Of a stretch of 64,000 nucleotides of DNA, positions 17,250 through 25,619 are shown piece after piece (the stretch's first letter is position 1; the number at the start of each line of letters is the position of its first letter). This stretch comes from JAJAZB01 sp964244295 (GTDB taxonomy: Bacteria > Bacteroidota > Bacteroidia > Cytophagales > Spirosomataceae). Location of the stretch: positions 4,954 to 68,953 of the forward strand of contig CAXTIG010000040.1 in NCBI GenBank assembly GCA_964244295.1. Reading direction: 5' to 3'. The position numbers and the translations under genes were made by a program. Under the pieces are notes generated by a model. The model was not told where the DNA came from and searched no databases. It was given only the letters and a program-made list of their open reading frames with translations.

Positions 17250-17349
17250 GTTATTGGGTTGGTGGGTAATTTGGTGATTGGGTAATTGGGTAAGTAGTTG
17301 AAAGCCTATTTTACCTATTTACCTCAATTACCCAGTTACTCACCAACCA
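17250..17349. repeat. Imperfect low-complexity inverted repeat forming the fabF leader
   Basis: The C-free stretch at 17241-17300 (words ATTGGGTAA, GGTTGGTGGG) pairs imperfectly, with an insertion, with the G-poor stretch at about 17306-17349. Read on the minus strand the first arm is the G-free leader of fabF. Confidence 0.65.
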
Positions 17350-17362
17350 CTTCAAAATAAAT

Positions 17363-17409
17363 GTGCTAATCTGAAAATGAGCGAAGTACGGTCATCTTCA
17401 GATTAGCAC
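17363..17409. repeat. Hairpin in the acpP-fabF intergenic region
   Basis: 18-nt arms (17363-17380 and 17392-17409; GTGCTAATCTGAA) with one mismatch and an 11-nt loop. No clear T tract. The rest of 17410-17526 holds nothing I recognise. It could attenuate or process the mRNA between acpP and fabF. Confidence 0.7.
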
Positions 17410-17526
17410 GGGAAAGTACCACTCTAAGGAATGCGACAAGAGGAAAACGGGGCAACGGGGTCGAACCCCGGACGGTACGCTTGTTTATCCACCAAAACCC
17501 ACGTTTTGTTTGCCTGACTACTTCGC

Positions 17527-17763
17527 TTACTTGGCGTTCTCTTCGAGGTAAGTAATGGCCTGACCGACGGTCTGGATGTTCTCGGCCTGGTCGTCGGGAA
17601 TGGATACGTTGAATTCTTTCTCGAATTCCATGATCAATTCTACCGTGTCCAGCGAGTCGGCACCGAGGTCGTTGGTGAAGCTGGCCTCCGGAGTGACCTC
17701 CGAGTCTTCCACGCCCAGTTTCTCAACGATGATGGCCTTTACTTTCGATGCAATGTCTGACAT
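17527..17763 (-). CDS. acpP: Acyl carrier protein
   Basis: Carries growing acyl chains on 4'-phosphopantetheine in the cytosol. 78 residues, acidic, with the modified Ser37 in GADSLDTVELIMEFE, the best-known ACP signature. The ATG at 17763 gives the standard N-terminus MSDIASKVKAII; the frame stays open another 56 codons upstream, but that sequence has no family match and is probably untranslated. Head of acpP-fabF-rnc, although 286 bases containing two inverted repeats separate it from fabF, so fabF may have its own promoter or processing. Confidence 0.96.
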   Translation of the reverse strand: MSDIASKVKAIIVEKLGVEDSEVTPEASFTNDLGADSLDTVELIMEFEKEFNVSIPDDQAENIQTVGQAITYLEENAK

Positions 17764-18008
17764 TGTGTGTAGTGTTTTGGTTAGAAAAACGGCACAAAGA
17801 AAGAGTTTTCGCCCCACATTGTCAAAAATTATTTCCCCACCTGCTTCGTTTAAAGGAACGCCGTCAGGATTCAAAAAATAATTGATTTTCAGGGAGTTGA
17901 AAAAGGTATTTTCGCCCTTAAAAATCATCACCGCCCGGGCGGTTCAGGGCTGAAGGCGGCTGAAATTCCAGGCTTCCCGGGGCGATCCGGGGGCAAAATC
18001 TTTCGGAG

Positions 18009-19193
18009 TCAAGGCATTTTTTCGTCGAACCAGGCCACGAACTGCGCGCTCAGTTGGGTTCTCGAAAACCGGGTTTCGGCCAGGTGCCGCGCCCGGATTC
18101 CCGCCGCCTCTAACGTCATTGGACAGGCGAGGAGCACTTCCATCCGGTTCCAGAACGCCTCGGGCTGGTCGGGCGGGACGTACCAGCCCGCGCCTTCAGC
18201 TTCGAGCAGGCCGGTGTGCCAGCCGCGCAGGTTCATCAACACGGGTTTACCCGCCGCCAGCGCGTCGAAAAGTTTGTTGGGGGAATTGGTTTGCAGCACG
18301 GGCAAGGGCAAAAACGAAATGTAGGCCAGGTCGGTAACGTGGAGCAACTCACGCAGTTTGGTTTTCCCAACGGGGTCGAGAAAGCGCAGGTTGGTCAGGC
18401 CGCAATCGGCGGCGAGACGCTGGAGGTAGGACCGCTCGGAGCCATCGCCGACGAGCAGAAAAAGCACCCGGTCGCTGCGGCTCTGGCAAAACCGGGCGGC
18501 ATCAATCAGCGCCTCCAGCCCCACCACCCGACCCATTGCCCCGAAGTAGGTGACGACCAGTTTCCCGGTCGTGGCGTAGCGGCGTTCGAGTGTCGGCGTT
18601 TTGGGGCCAGGCCGGAAAAAATCGCAATCGGCCAGGTTAGGCAGGCAAACCGTTTTCCCCGCCCCACCCCGCGTTTCGATGGCCGCCTGAATGCCGGGCG
18701 AGAGCGCCACGATGCGCTCGGCCCGCCGGTACACGAGCCGCTCGAAGGCAAAGAGCGCTTTTTTCAGAAATCCGTTTTTAATCATTCCCATTTCGATGGG
18801 CGTCTGCGGCCACAAATCCCCCACTTCAAAAAAGTAGGGCACGCCGCGCAAGGTTTTCATGCCGAGGGCCGTCAGCCCCACCGTGAGCGGCACGGAGGCG
18901 GCATACACGCGCCCCACGTCCCGCTGCCGAAGCGCGAAGCCAAGGGCCAGCAAGGCGAAGCTGAGGTACGAAATTACCCGCCGCCCGAAGCCGTGGCGCT
19001 GGTCGTAGGCGACGGGCAGGTAGTGGACGGTCAGCCCGTCGATGCTTTTTTTCTCGTACTGTCCGGCGTTGTGCGAGGTGATGACGTCCACCCGGTGCCC
19101 GGCTTCGGCCAGGGCCGTAGCAAGGTAAAACGACCGCAAAATTCCGCCTTCGGTGGGCGTTCGGAAAAACTGGTAGACGTACAAAATCCGCAT
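18009..19193 (-). CDS. Glycosyltransferase family 4 (WbuB-like)
   Basis: GT-B enzyme, 394 residues. N-terminal domain: MRILYVYQFFRTPTEGGILRS, then VDVITSHNAG; a hydrophobic stretch around 75-125 may bind the membrane. The C-terminal donor domain has VTYFGAMGRVVGLEALIDAA and LVGDGSERSYLQRLA, with the late PNKLFDALAAGKPVLMNLRGW motif of the WbuB/WcaI type (in place of the EAMA..G..V motif). Probably surface polysaccharide synthesis. Stands alone, upstream of and divergent from the DUF721 gene. Confidence 0.87.
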   Translation of the reverse strand: MRILYVYQFFRTPTEGGILRSFYLATALAEAGHRVDVITSHNAGQYEKKSIDGLTVHYLPVAYDQRHGFGRRVISYLSFALLALGFALRQRDVGRVYAASVPLTVGLTALGMKTLRGVPYFFEVGDLWPQTPIEMGMIKNGFLKKALFAFERLVYRRAERIVALSPGIQAAIETRGGAGKTVCLPNLADCDFFRPGPKTPTLERRYATTGKLVVTYFGAMGRVVGLEALIDAARFCQSRSDRVLFLLVGDGSERSYLQRLAADCGLTNLRFLDPVGKTKLRELLHVTDLAYISFLPLPVLQTNSPNKLFDALAAGKPVLMNLRGWHTGLLEAEGAGWYVPPDQPEAFWNRMEVLLACPMTLEAAGIRARHLAETRFSRTQLSAQFVAWFDEKMP

Positions 19194-19269
19194 CGGACCG
19201 GGCGAGGGGTGGAGGCAGGCAAGCTACGGGGGTTGGGGCGAATGAGCGGTACCGGTTACGAAAAGTCTG

Positions 19270-19300
19270 TTTGAAAAAGCCCGCCCGTTGCCTACTTTTG
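19270..19300 (+). promoter_or_regulatory. Bacteroidota-type promoter; decides the start of the DUF721 gene
   Basis: TTTG (19270-19273), 19-bp spacer, TACTTTTG (19293-19300). Transcription would begin near 19307, downstream of the in-frame ATG at 19271, so the real start must be the ATG at 19322. Confidence 0.75.
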
Positions 19301-19321
19301 TGGCTCAACATCGCTTCGCTC

Positions 19322-19639
19322 ATGGCCCAGACGTACCGCAATCCAGCCAACCGCAGCCGGGGCACGGTGACGCTCAAACAAGCCATCGACCAGTTGCTGA
19401 ATGCCTACCAGCTTCGGTCGAAATTCAACGAAACCTACCTTGTCACGTTCTGGGAAAAAGTAATGGGCAAGCCCATCGCCTCGCGCACGGGCAAGCTGTA
19501 CGTCAAGGAAAAAAAGCTGTACGTGCAGATTCTTTCGGCTCCGCTCAAAAACGAGTTGCTGCTGGCCCGCTCGAAGGCCATCGAACTCATCAATCGGGAA
19601 ATGGGCGAGAACGTCATTGAGGAAATTATTTTTATTTAG
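19322..19639 (+). CDS. DUF721 / DciA-like protein
   Basis: About 105 residues, the length of Bacteroidota DUF721 proteins. The family pattern is clear: TLKQAIDQLLNAYQL at the N-terminus, then VTFWEKVMGKPIASRTGKLYVKEKKLYVQI and NELLLARSKAIELINREMGENVIEEIIF. The related DciA of other bacteria helps load the replicative helicase; whether this short form does so is inference. The promoter at 19270-19300 excludes the 17-codon N-terminal extension. The stop lies just before a 31-bp inverted repeat. Confidence 0.82.
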   Translation: MAQTYRNPANRSRGTVTLKQAIDQLLNAYQLRSKFNETYLVTFWEKVMGKPIASRTGKLYVKEKKLYVQILSAPLKNELLLARSKAIELINREMGENVIEEIIFI

Positions 19640-19651
19640 AAACAAGATTTT

Positions 19652-19731
19652 AGAAACAAGAGAAAAGAAACAGGAAACAAGACGGCTGTTCGTGCCAACT
19701 TCTTGTTTCCTGTTTCTTTTCTCTTGTTTCT
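19652..19731. repeat. Low-complexity palindrome (GAAACAAG words)
   Basis: Perfect 31-bp arms at 19652-19682 (A/G-rich) and 19701-19731 (T/C-rich), loop 18 nt, between tandem genes. Confidence 0.9.
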
Positions 19732-19795
19732 GGCTCCGAAACCTTCCCGCCCGGCAACGGGTTTTGCCGACGTCTTCCCCTGCTCCGTTTCCGTT

Positions 19796-20821
19796 ATGAC
19801 TGCCCGCGCTACCCGCCCAAAACCCCACCGTGATTTGCTCGTTGAAAAAGAAGAAAAACGCCTCGATCTGGGTTTTGGCAAGCAAATCGTCGATGTGTCC
19901 ACCCGGCTCGTCAATCCCGATGGCTCCTTCAACGTCCGGCGCACCAACCAGTCATTCCACGGCTGGCTCAACCTCTACCACCGGCTCATCACCACCTCGT
20001 GGATGCACTTCCTGGTGCTGGTCGGACTGGGGTTTTTGCTCACCAACCTGCTTTTCGCGGGCCTGTTCGTGGGGGTAGGGGTCGAACACCTGCAAGGGGC
20101 CGACCAAACCTCGGCCTGGACGCGTTTTTACGATGCCTATTTTTTCAGCGCCCAAACCCTGACCACCGTGGGCTACGGGCGCATCGCGCCGGTAGGGTTT
20201 GCGGCCAGTTTACTCGCCGCCATCGAATCGACGATGGGCCTGCTGGCGTTTGCCCTGGCGACCGGGCTGCTGTACGGGCGGTTTTCCCGACCCGAAGCCA
20301 AGATTTTGTTCAGCGGAAAAGCCGTGGTTGCGCCCTACCTCGACACCACGGCGCTGATGTTCCGGATTGTGAACGAACGGGCCAACCAGTTGATCGAGGT
20401 AAACGTGGACCTAGCCATGTCGATGCTCGAAACCCTGCCCGGCGGCAAACGCACCCGCAAGTACTACGCCCTGCCGCTGGAACGAAACAAGGTAAATTTT
20501 TTCCCGGTCAACTGGACGCTGGTTCACCCCATGACCGAGGACAGCCCGATTTTTGGCAAAACCGCCGAGGAACTCATCACCGCCGATGCCGAATTTCTGA
20601 TTCTAATCCGGGCTACGGAAGACACTTTTTCTCAACTCGTGTACGCCCGCAGTTCGTACCACGCCCGCGAAATCGTGTGGGGAGCCAAATTCCGACCCAT
20701 GTACGACAACACCGCTCAGGGAGTGACGACGCTCAACATCGCCACCTTGTCGGATTACGAGGTCGTTCCGTTGGCTACGGAATTGCTGAGTGACTTCCCG
20801 GAAGTTAAAACGGGAAGTTAA
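19796..20821 (+). CDS. Inward-rectifier (KirBac-type) potassium channel
   Basis: Tetrameric K+ channel of the inner membrane. 341 residues: amphipathic slide helix (about 55-65), outer helix (WMHFLVLVGLGFLLTNLLFAG, split by the limit at about 70-90), pore helix and selectivity filter TVGYGR (124-129), inner helix (LLAAIESTMGLLAFALATGLLYGRF) and a C-terminal cytoplasmic immunoglobulin-like domain (from about residue 160) typical of Kir proteins. The ATG at 19796 begins the cytoplasmic N-terminus; the longer frame would start inside the repeat. Tandem with ldcA, 15 bases apart, possibly co-transcribed. Confidence 0.93.
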   Translation: MTARATRPKPHRDLLVEKEEKRLDLGFGKQIVDVSTRLVNPDGSFNVRRTNQSFHGWLNLYHRLITTSWMHFLVLVGLGFLLTNLLFAGLFVGVGVEHLQGADQTSAWTRFYDAYFFSAQTLTTVGYGRIAPVGFAASLLAAIESTMGLLAFALATGLLYGRFSRPEAKILFSGKAVVAPYLDTTALMFRIVNERANQLIEVNVDLAMSMLETLPGGKRTRKYYALPLERNKVNFFPVNWTLVHPMTEDSPIFGKTAEELITADAEFLILIRATEDTFSQLVYARSSYHAREIVWGAKFRPMYDNTAQGVTTLNIATLSDYEVVPLATELLSDFPEVKTGS

Positions 20822-20836
20822 CCCTTTCTTCGTGGC

Positions 20837-21751
20837 ATGGTACAACCCCCCTTTTTGCACCCCGACGACCGCGTGAGCCTCGTGGCTCCCGCCAGTCGGG
20901 TGGACGCGACGCTGCTCCAACCGGCCTTCGACGTGCTCCAGTCCTGGGGATTAAAGCTGGAATTTGGCGAAACCCTGAACAGCCGCTTCCACCAGTTTTC
21001 GGCCCCCGACGACGCCCGCGCCGCCGATTTACAGCGCTTCCTCGACGACCCCAGCCTGCGGGCCATTTTCGCCGCCCGGGGTGGCTACGGCAGTTCGCGC
21101 CTGCTCGAACGGCTCGATTTTACAAAGTTTCTCCAAAACCCAAAATGGCTGGTGGGTTTCAGCGACATCACTGCCCTGCACAGCCACCTGAGCGTGCTCG
21201 GCGTGGAAAGCCTCCACGCGACCATGCCCAAAACCTTCGGCTTCGACCCCAGCGGCCGCTCGGTCGAAACGTTGCGGCAGGCGCTCTTCGGTGAAACGCT
21301 GCGCTACGACGTACCGCCGCACCTGTTCAACCGCCCCGGCTCGGCAACGGGCGCATTGACGGGAGGCAACCTCTGCCTGGTGTGCCATTTGCTGGGCAGC
21401 GCTTCGGCGGTGGAGTTGACCGGGAAAATTCTGTTTTTGGAAGAAGTGGACGAATATCGCCACGCCGTCGACCGCTACCTGGTGCAGTTGAAACGGGCCG
21501 GCGGCCTGGCCCGGCTGGCAGGATTGGTGGTGGGCGGTTTCAGCGATTTGAAAGACAACCCCGATCCGCCGTTTGGCTTCACGATCTACGACTGCGTGGC
21601 CGAACACGTGGCGGAATACGATTTTCCGGTGTGCTTTGATTTTCCCGTCGGGCACGGGGCCGACAATTGGGCGCTAGTGTGCGGGCGGACGGCGCGGTTG
21701 GTGGTGGGAACGCAGGGCGTGAGGTTGGAGCAACCCGGACAGCGGGCGTAG
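20837..21751 (+). CDS. ldcA: LD-carboxypeptidase (peptidase S66)
   Basis: Removes the terminal D-Ala from murein tetrapeptides during cell-wall recycling, in the cytosol. 304 residues. The Ser-Glu-His triad of the S66 family is recognisable: Ser109 in VGFSDITALH, Glu in ILFLEEVDEY (about 200) and His in FPVGHGADNW (about 275); the N-terminal half has the typical VSLVAPAS and FAARGGYGSSRLL. The last seven codons (E-QPGQRA) and the stop lie inside the left arm of the palindromic element 21730-21846, so the element has rewritten or supplies the C-terminus. Confidence 0.92.
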   Translation: MVQPPFLHPDDRVSLVAPASRVDATLLQPAFDVLQSWGLKLEFGETLNSRFHQFSAPDDARAADLQRFLDDPSLRAIFAARGGYGSSRLLERLDFTKFLQNPKWLVGFSDITALHSHLSVLGVESLHATMPKTFGFDPSGRSVETLRQALFGETLRYDVPPHLFNRPGSATGALTGGNLCLVCHLLGSASAVELTGKILFLEEVDEYRHAVDRYLVQLKRAGGLARLAGLVVGGFSDLKDNPDPPFGFTIYDCVAEHVAEYDFPVCFDFPVGHGADNWALVCGRTARLVVGTQGVRLEQPGQRA

Positions 21752-21846
21752 CCCCTGTCAGCGGTTGCGCCTCGCCGGATAACCGAACCTCGGCTACCGA
21801 CCAGCCCGCAACCGCTGACAGGGGCTATGCCCGCTGTCCGGGTTGC
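21730..21846. repeat. Palindromic element, GCAACCCGGACAGCGGGC family, copy 2
   Basis: 40-nt arms at 21730-21769 and 21807-21846 with one mismatch (a possible G-U pair), loop 37 nt. The loop resembles the reverse complement of the loop in copy 1 (4411-4450), so the copies are in opposite orientation. Encodes the end of ldcA and touches the stop of the UbiA gene. Confidence 0.9.
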
Positions 21847-22724
21847 TAGACCCAAGCCATCGTCAGCACGCCCAGCAGCATGACCACTTTGCAGTACTGA
21901 CTCAGGAAGGCGAAATCGCGGCGGGTGTCGGCCCGCACGAGACGGTACACGAGGTAACCCATTGGCGGGGCCAGAAAGGCGAAGAGGTAAATCATCGACG
22001 GCGGTAGCACCCGCAGCGAACCGGCCAGAATCAGGAAAAAAGAAACGAGGATAATGTAAAGCAGCGTTTTCGTGCGGCGCATTCCCCACAAAATCGGGAG
22101 GGTCTGGCAGCCGAAGGTGGCATCGCCGCGCACGTCTTCCATGTCTTTGATGATTTCGCGCACCAGCGACAGGCAAAACGAAAACAGGGCGTAGAGGTAC
22201 ACTTCCTCCACGTGCCGCCGATACTGCACCGCCAGCACCACCAGCGCCAACGCCGTGAGCAACGACACCATCAGGTTGCCCCAAAACGGCTGCCGCTTGA
22301 GGTGGTTGGAATACAGCCAGAGAAAAAACACGGCGGCGGCGTTGAGCGCGGCCACCCGCAGGCTCACCGTCAGCCCCAGTAAAATACCCAGCCCGTTGAG
22401 GGCGAAGTTGATGCCCAGCGCCCAGCGCCGCTTGATGTACCGCCCAATCACCACCCGGCTGGGTTTGTTGATGAGGTCGATTTTGATGTCGTAATAATCG
22501 TTGATGATGTAGCCCGCCGCCGCGATGCAGGCCGTCGAAAGCGCGATGCGGAACAGGCTCCCTTCCAGCAAGCCCGTGGTCCAGGGCTCCTCCGGGCTGA
22601 TGAGCGAGAGCCGCACCAGGTACTGCGTCAGGGCTAGCAGCAGCAGGTTAGGCCAGCGCACCAGCCGAAAAAAACCGGCGGCAATCTGGCTGAAACTGGG
22701 CTTGGGGCGGGGAGGACGGGGCAT
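21846..22724 (-). CDS. UbiA-family prenyltransferase
   Basis: Integral membrane enzyme that joins a prenyl chain to an acceptor. 292 residues with about eight hydrophobic helices. Both Asp-rich motifs are present: YIINDYYDIKIDLINKPSR (first) and DMEDVRGDATFGCQTLPI (second). Bacteroidota homologues with this second motif are commonly labelled geranylgeranylglycerol-phosphate geranylgeranyltransferase; a homogentisate- or menaquinone-type acceptor cannot be excluded. Divergent from bshA. Its stop overlaps the last base of a palindromic element. Confidence 0.85.
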   Translation of the reverse strand: MPRPPRPKPSFSQIAAGFFRLVRWPNLLLLALTQYLVRLSLISPEEPWTTGLLEGSLFRIALSTACIAAAGYIINDYYDIKIDLINKPSRVVIGRYIKRRWALGINFALNGLGILLGLTVSLRVAALNAAAVFFLWLYSNHLKRQPFWGNLMVSLLTALALVVLAVQYRRHVEEVYLYALFSFCLSLVREIIKDMEDVRGDATFGCQTLPILWGMRRTKTLLYIILVSFFLILAGSLRVLPPSMIYLFAFLAPPMGYLVYRLVRADTRRDFAFLSQYCKVVMLLGVLTMAWV

Positions 22725-22736
22725 GATTGACTGGAA

Positions 22737-22769
22737 AACTTCCCGAAAGTTCTAAACTTTCGGGAAGTT
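22737..22769. repeat. Short perfect hairpin in the divergent ubiA-bshA region
   Basis: 15-bp arms AACTTCCCGAAAGTT (22737-22751) and its complement (22755-22769), 3-nt loop, 13 bases upstream of the UbiA start. Could be an operator or a 5' UTR hairpin. Confidence 0.8.
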
Positions 22770-22813
22770 CGCCACGTTGGGCCGGTAAATCCCTCGTCGG
22801 CACGTCAACTGGA

Positions 22814-22843
22814 ACCATCGACTGAAGACTATCGACTAACGAC
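22814..22843. repeat. Solo half-element (GACTATCGACT words) before bshA
   Basis: Words matching the right arm of the element at 14448-14522, without an inverted partner; it ends 4 bases before the bshA ATG and forms its leader. Confidence 0.5.
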
Positions 22844-22847
22844 TTAC

Positions 22848-23993
22848 ATGAAAATCGGAATCGTTTGTTACCCCACCTTCGGCGGCAGCGGCGTGGTGGC
22901 CACCGAGTTGGGCAAGGCCCTGGCCAAAGCCGGGCACCCGGTGCACTTCATCACCTACTCCCAGCCGCCTCGCCTCGATTTTTTCAATGAAAACCTGTTT
23001 TACCACGAGGTTTTCATTCCCAATTACCCGCTTTTTCAGTACCCGCCCTACGAACTGGCCCTGGCGAGCAAGATGGTCGAAGTGGTGAAAAACGCCCACC
23101 TCGACTTGCTCCACGTCCACTACGCCATTCCCCACGCTTCCTCGGCGTTCATGGCGAAACAGATTCTAGCCACGCAGGGTATTCACATCCCTTTCATCAC
23201 TACGCTCCACGGCACCGACATCACGCTAGTGGGCAAAGACCCTTCCTTCGAGCCGGTCGTCACGTTCAGCATCAACGCCTCCGACGGCGTCACGGCGGTA
23301 TCGGAAAGCCTTCGGCAGGACACCTACGCGCAGTTTGACGTGCGGCGGCCCATCGAAGTCATCCCCAATTTTATCGACCTCGAACGGTTCAAGAAACAAA
23401 AAAAGGAACACTTCAAACTAGCCATTTGCCCCAACGGCGAAAAGCTGCTCGTTCACATCTCCAACTTCCGGCGGGTGAAGCGCATCGACGATTTGCTGCG
23501 GTTTTTCCAGAAATTCCGAACGGTGCTGCCCGCCAAACTCCTTCTCGTCGGCGACGGGCCCGAGCGGCCCGGCCTCGAAAAATTGAGCCGCGAACTGGGC
23601 CTGACCACCGACGTGCGGTTTTTGGGAAAACTCGACGCCATCGAAGAAGTGCTCTCCGTGGCCGATTTGTTCGTGATGCCGTCGGAAAAAGAAAGCTTCG
23701 GTCTGGCCGCCCTGGAAGCAATGGCCTGCGAAGTACCCGTAATTTCCTCCGATGCCGGTGGCCTGCCTGAAGTGAACATCGACGGTGTAACCGGCTTCAC
23801 CCTGCCCGTCGGCGATGTGGATGGGATGGTACAAAAAGCCCTCTTCGTGCTCGACGACGCTAACCTGCCCACCTTCAAAGCGGCTGCCCTCCGCCGGGCA
23901 CAGGAATTTGACATTACCCGCATTTTGCCCCGCTACGAGGCGTTTTACGAATCAGTTTTGACCAAAGAACCCGTAAATACGCTGTCATCCTGA
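22848..23993 (+). CDS. bshA: N-acetyl-alpha-D-glucosaminyl L-malate synthase (bacillithiol pathway)
   Basis: GT4 enzyme that makes GlcNAc-malate from UDP-GlcNAc and malate, the first step of bacillithiol synthesis. 381 residues. The BshA-specific N-terminus KIGIVCYPTFGGSGVVATE, the HVHYAIPHASSAFMAK segment, TTLHGTDITLVG, and the donor motif PSEKESFGLAALEAMACEVP are all there. No bshB or bshC is nearby. The gene ends NTLSS-stop, where the last codons (CTG TCA TCC TGA) are the first bases of a GTCATCC-family repeat. Confidence 0.95.
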   Translation: MKIGIVCYPTFGGSGVVATELGKALAKAGHPVHFITYSQPPRLDFFNENLFYHEVFIPNYPLFQYPPYELALASKMVEVVKNAHLDLLHVHYAIPHASSAFMAKQILATQGIHIPFITTLHGTDITLVGKDPSFEPVVTFSINASDGVTAVSESLRQDTYAQFDVRRPIEVIPNFIDLERFKKQKKEHFKLAICPNGEKLLVHISNFRRVKRIDDLLRFFQKFRTVLPAKLLLVGDGPERPGLEKLSRELGLTTDVRFLGKLDAIEEVLSVADLFVMPSEKESFGLAALEAMACEVPVISSDAGGLPEVNIDGVTGFTLPVGDVDGMVQKALFVLDDANLPTFKAAALRRAQEFDITRILPRYEAFYESVLTKEPVNTLSS

Positions 23994-24123
23994 GCATCCC
24001 ACCAGACTGTCATCCTGAGCGCAGCGAAGGACCTTGTTGGAGTACCGAGTAGCTGGCGTTGGGCTAAAGCTGGGTCACCGGCCAGCAATCCGACAAGGTC
24101 CTTCGCTGCGCTCAGGATGACAG
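23982..24123. repeat. Palindromic element, GTCATCC family, with an extra half copy
   Basis: 34-nt arms at 24007-24040 and 24090-24123 with one mismatch (CTGTCATCCTGAGCGCAGCG), preceded by a truncated direct copy at 23982-23995 that supplies the bshA stop codon. Confidence 0.92.
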
Positions 24124-24155
24124 GTAAGAGAAGATGACCGAATAATTTCAAACCC

Positions 24156-25529
24156 ATGACCATCAACATTCCCGACACCACCAAACCCCGCGTCGTCATC
24201 GTCGGCATGGGCTTCGGCGGGCTGACGCTCGCCCGCGAACTGGCCCGCCGTGACGTGCAGTTGGTGTTGTTCGACAAAAACAACTACCACCAGTTTCAGC
24301 CCCTGTTTTACCAGGTCGCCACCGCCGGGCTGGAGCCGAGCAGCATCTCGTTTCCGCTGCGCAAGTCGTTTCAGACCTGCAAAAACGTGTACATCCGCAT
24401 CGCTGAAGTGACGAAGGTATCGCCGCAAAACAATATCCTGACTACCAGCCTGGGCGAGTTGCGCTACGACCACCTCGTGGTGGCGATGGGGGCCGACACG
24501 AATTATTTCGGAAACCAGACTTTTAAAAACACCGCCTGGCCGATGAAATCGGTCGGCGAGGCGCTGGCGCTGCGAAATCATTTGCTGGAAAATTTCGAGA
24601 AAGCCCTCGTCGCCGAAGACCCCGACACCCGCCTCGGCCTGCTCAACATCGTGGTGGTGGGCGGCGGCCCGACGGGCGTGGAACTCTCCGGCACCCTGGC
24701 CGAAATGCGCGCCCACGTGCTGCCCCGCGACTACCCCGAACTCGATTTCACCGGCATGAAAGTTCACCTCGTCGAGTCGGGGGCGGAACTGCTCGGGCCG
24801 ATGTCGCAAGAAGCCCAGGAAAAATCGAAGCAGTACCTGGAAGAATTGGGCGTGACCATTTTGCTCAACACCAAAGTAACCGACTACGACGGCAAAAGTG
24901 TGGTGCTTTCCGACGGCCGCAAGCTCCGCACCGACAACTTCGTGTGGGCGGCGGGCGTGAAGGCTAATTTCATAGACGGCCTCGTGCCGCCCGAAGGCTT
25001 GGCGCGGGGCGGGCGGCTCAAAGTGGACCGCTTCAACCGGGTCGAAGGTTTTCAGAACGTGTACGCCCTCGGCGACATGGCCGCGATGGTGGAGGGCGAA
25101 ACCTTCCCCGGCGGCCACCCCCAACTGGCCCAACCCGCGTTGCAACAGGGTAAATTACTGGCAAAAAACCTGGTTCGGCAGTTTCGGGGGCAAGCCATGC
25201 AGGGATTCAAGTACAGCGATTTAGGTTCGATGGCGACCGTGGGCCGCAACCTGGCCGTGGTCGATTTGCCGTTCTGGAGTTTCGGGGGATTTTTCGCCTG
25301 GCTCACCTGGATGTTCGTCCACCTGTTCAGCATCGTGGGGGTGAAAAACCGGGTCTTGATTTTCATCAACTGGTTCTGGAACTACGTCACCTACGACCAG
25401 TCGCTGCGGCTCATCATCCGGGCCAAACCGCCCCGCGCCGAAATGCCCGCCGAACAGAAAAAAGCCCAGGAAGGGCAGGGAACGGCTTCGCCGGTGGTGC
25501 AAGCGCAGGCGGTGGCGACCGCATCCTGA
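24156..25529 (+). CDS. ndh: Type II NADH dehydrogenase (NDH-2-like flavoprotein)
   Basis: Single-subunit, non-proton-pumping NADH:quinone oxidoreductase attached to the inner membrane. 457 residues. Two Rossmann motifs: FAD site VVIVGMGFGGLTLARELA and NADH site NIVVVGGGPTGVELSGTLAE; the AQPALQQGKLLAKNL quinone-side segment is typical. The C-terminal hydrophobic region (FGGFFAWLTWMFVHLFSIVG and VLIFINWFWNYVTY) is the membrane anchor of this family. The tail is Ala/Gln-rich. Relevant to the solitary nuoD at 45.8-47.0 kb. Confidence 0.93.
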   Translation: MTINIPDTTKPRVVIVGMGFGGLTLARELARRDVQLVLFDKNNYHQFQPLFYQVATAGLEPSSISFPLRKSFQTCKNVYIRIAEVTKVSPQNNILTTSLGELRYDHLVVAMGADTNYFGNQTFKNTAWPMKSVGEALALRNHLLENFEKALVAEDPDTRLGLLNIVVVGGGPTGVELSGTLAEMRAHVLPRDYPELDFTGMKVHLVESGAELLGPMSQEAQEKSKQYLEELGVTILLNTKVTDYDGKSVVLSDGRKLRTDNFVWAAGVKANFIDGLVPPEGLARGGRLKVDRFNRVEGFQNVYALGDMAAMVEGETFPGGHPQLAQPALQQGKLLAKNLVRQFRGQAMQGFKYSDLGSMATVGRNLAVVDLPFWSFGGFFAWLTWMFVHLFSIVGVKNRVLIFINWFWNYVTYDQSLRLIIRAKPPRAEMPAEQKKAQEGQGTASPVVQAQAVATAS

Positions 25530-25619
25530 ACGAGTGACTTCCAGTACGTCACCAAAAAGCGCGACCAGTTTCCCCAAAATCGGGTGTATTTTTACGTTCG
25601 GTATTTTTATCGGTTCGTC

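Noticed and set aside
17446..17463. T-arm-like sequence GGGGTCGAACCCC suggesting a tRNA gene
   Set aside because: It lacks one base of the T-loop, and no acceptor stem, D-arm or anticodon arm can be built around it.
17764..17931. N-terminal extension of ACP by 56 codons
   Set aside because: ACP starts at MSDIAS in the family; the extension is not ACP-like and probably lies in the 5' UTR.
24075..25145. 356-codon minus-strand frame opposite ndh, ending in HPERSEG-like sequence
   Set aside because: Its C-terminus is translated palindromic repeat and the rest is antisense to ndh.
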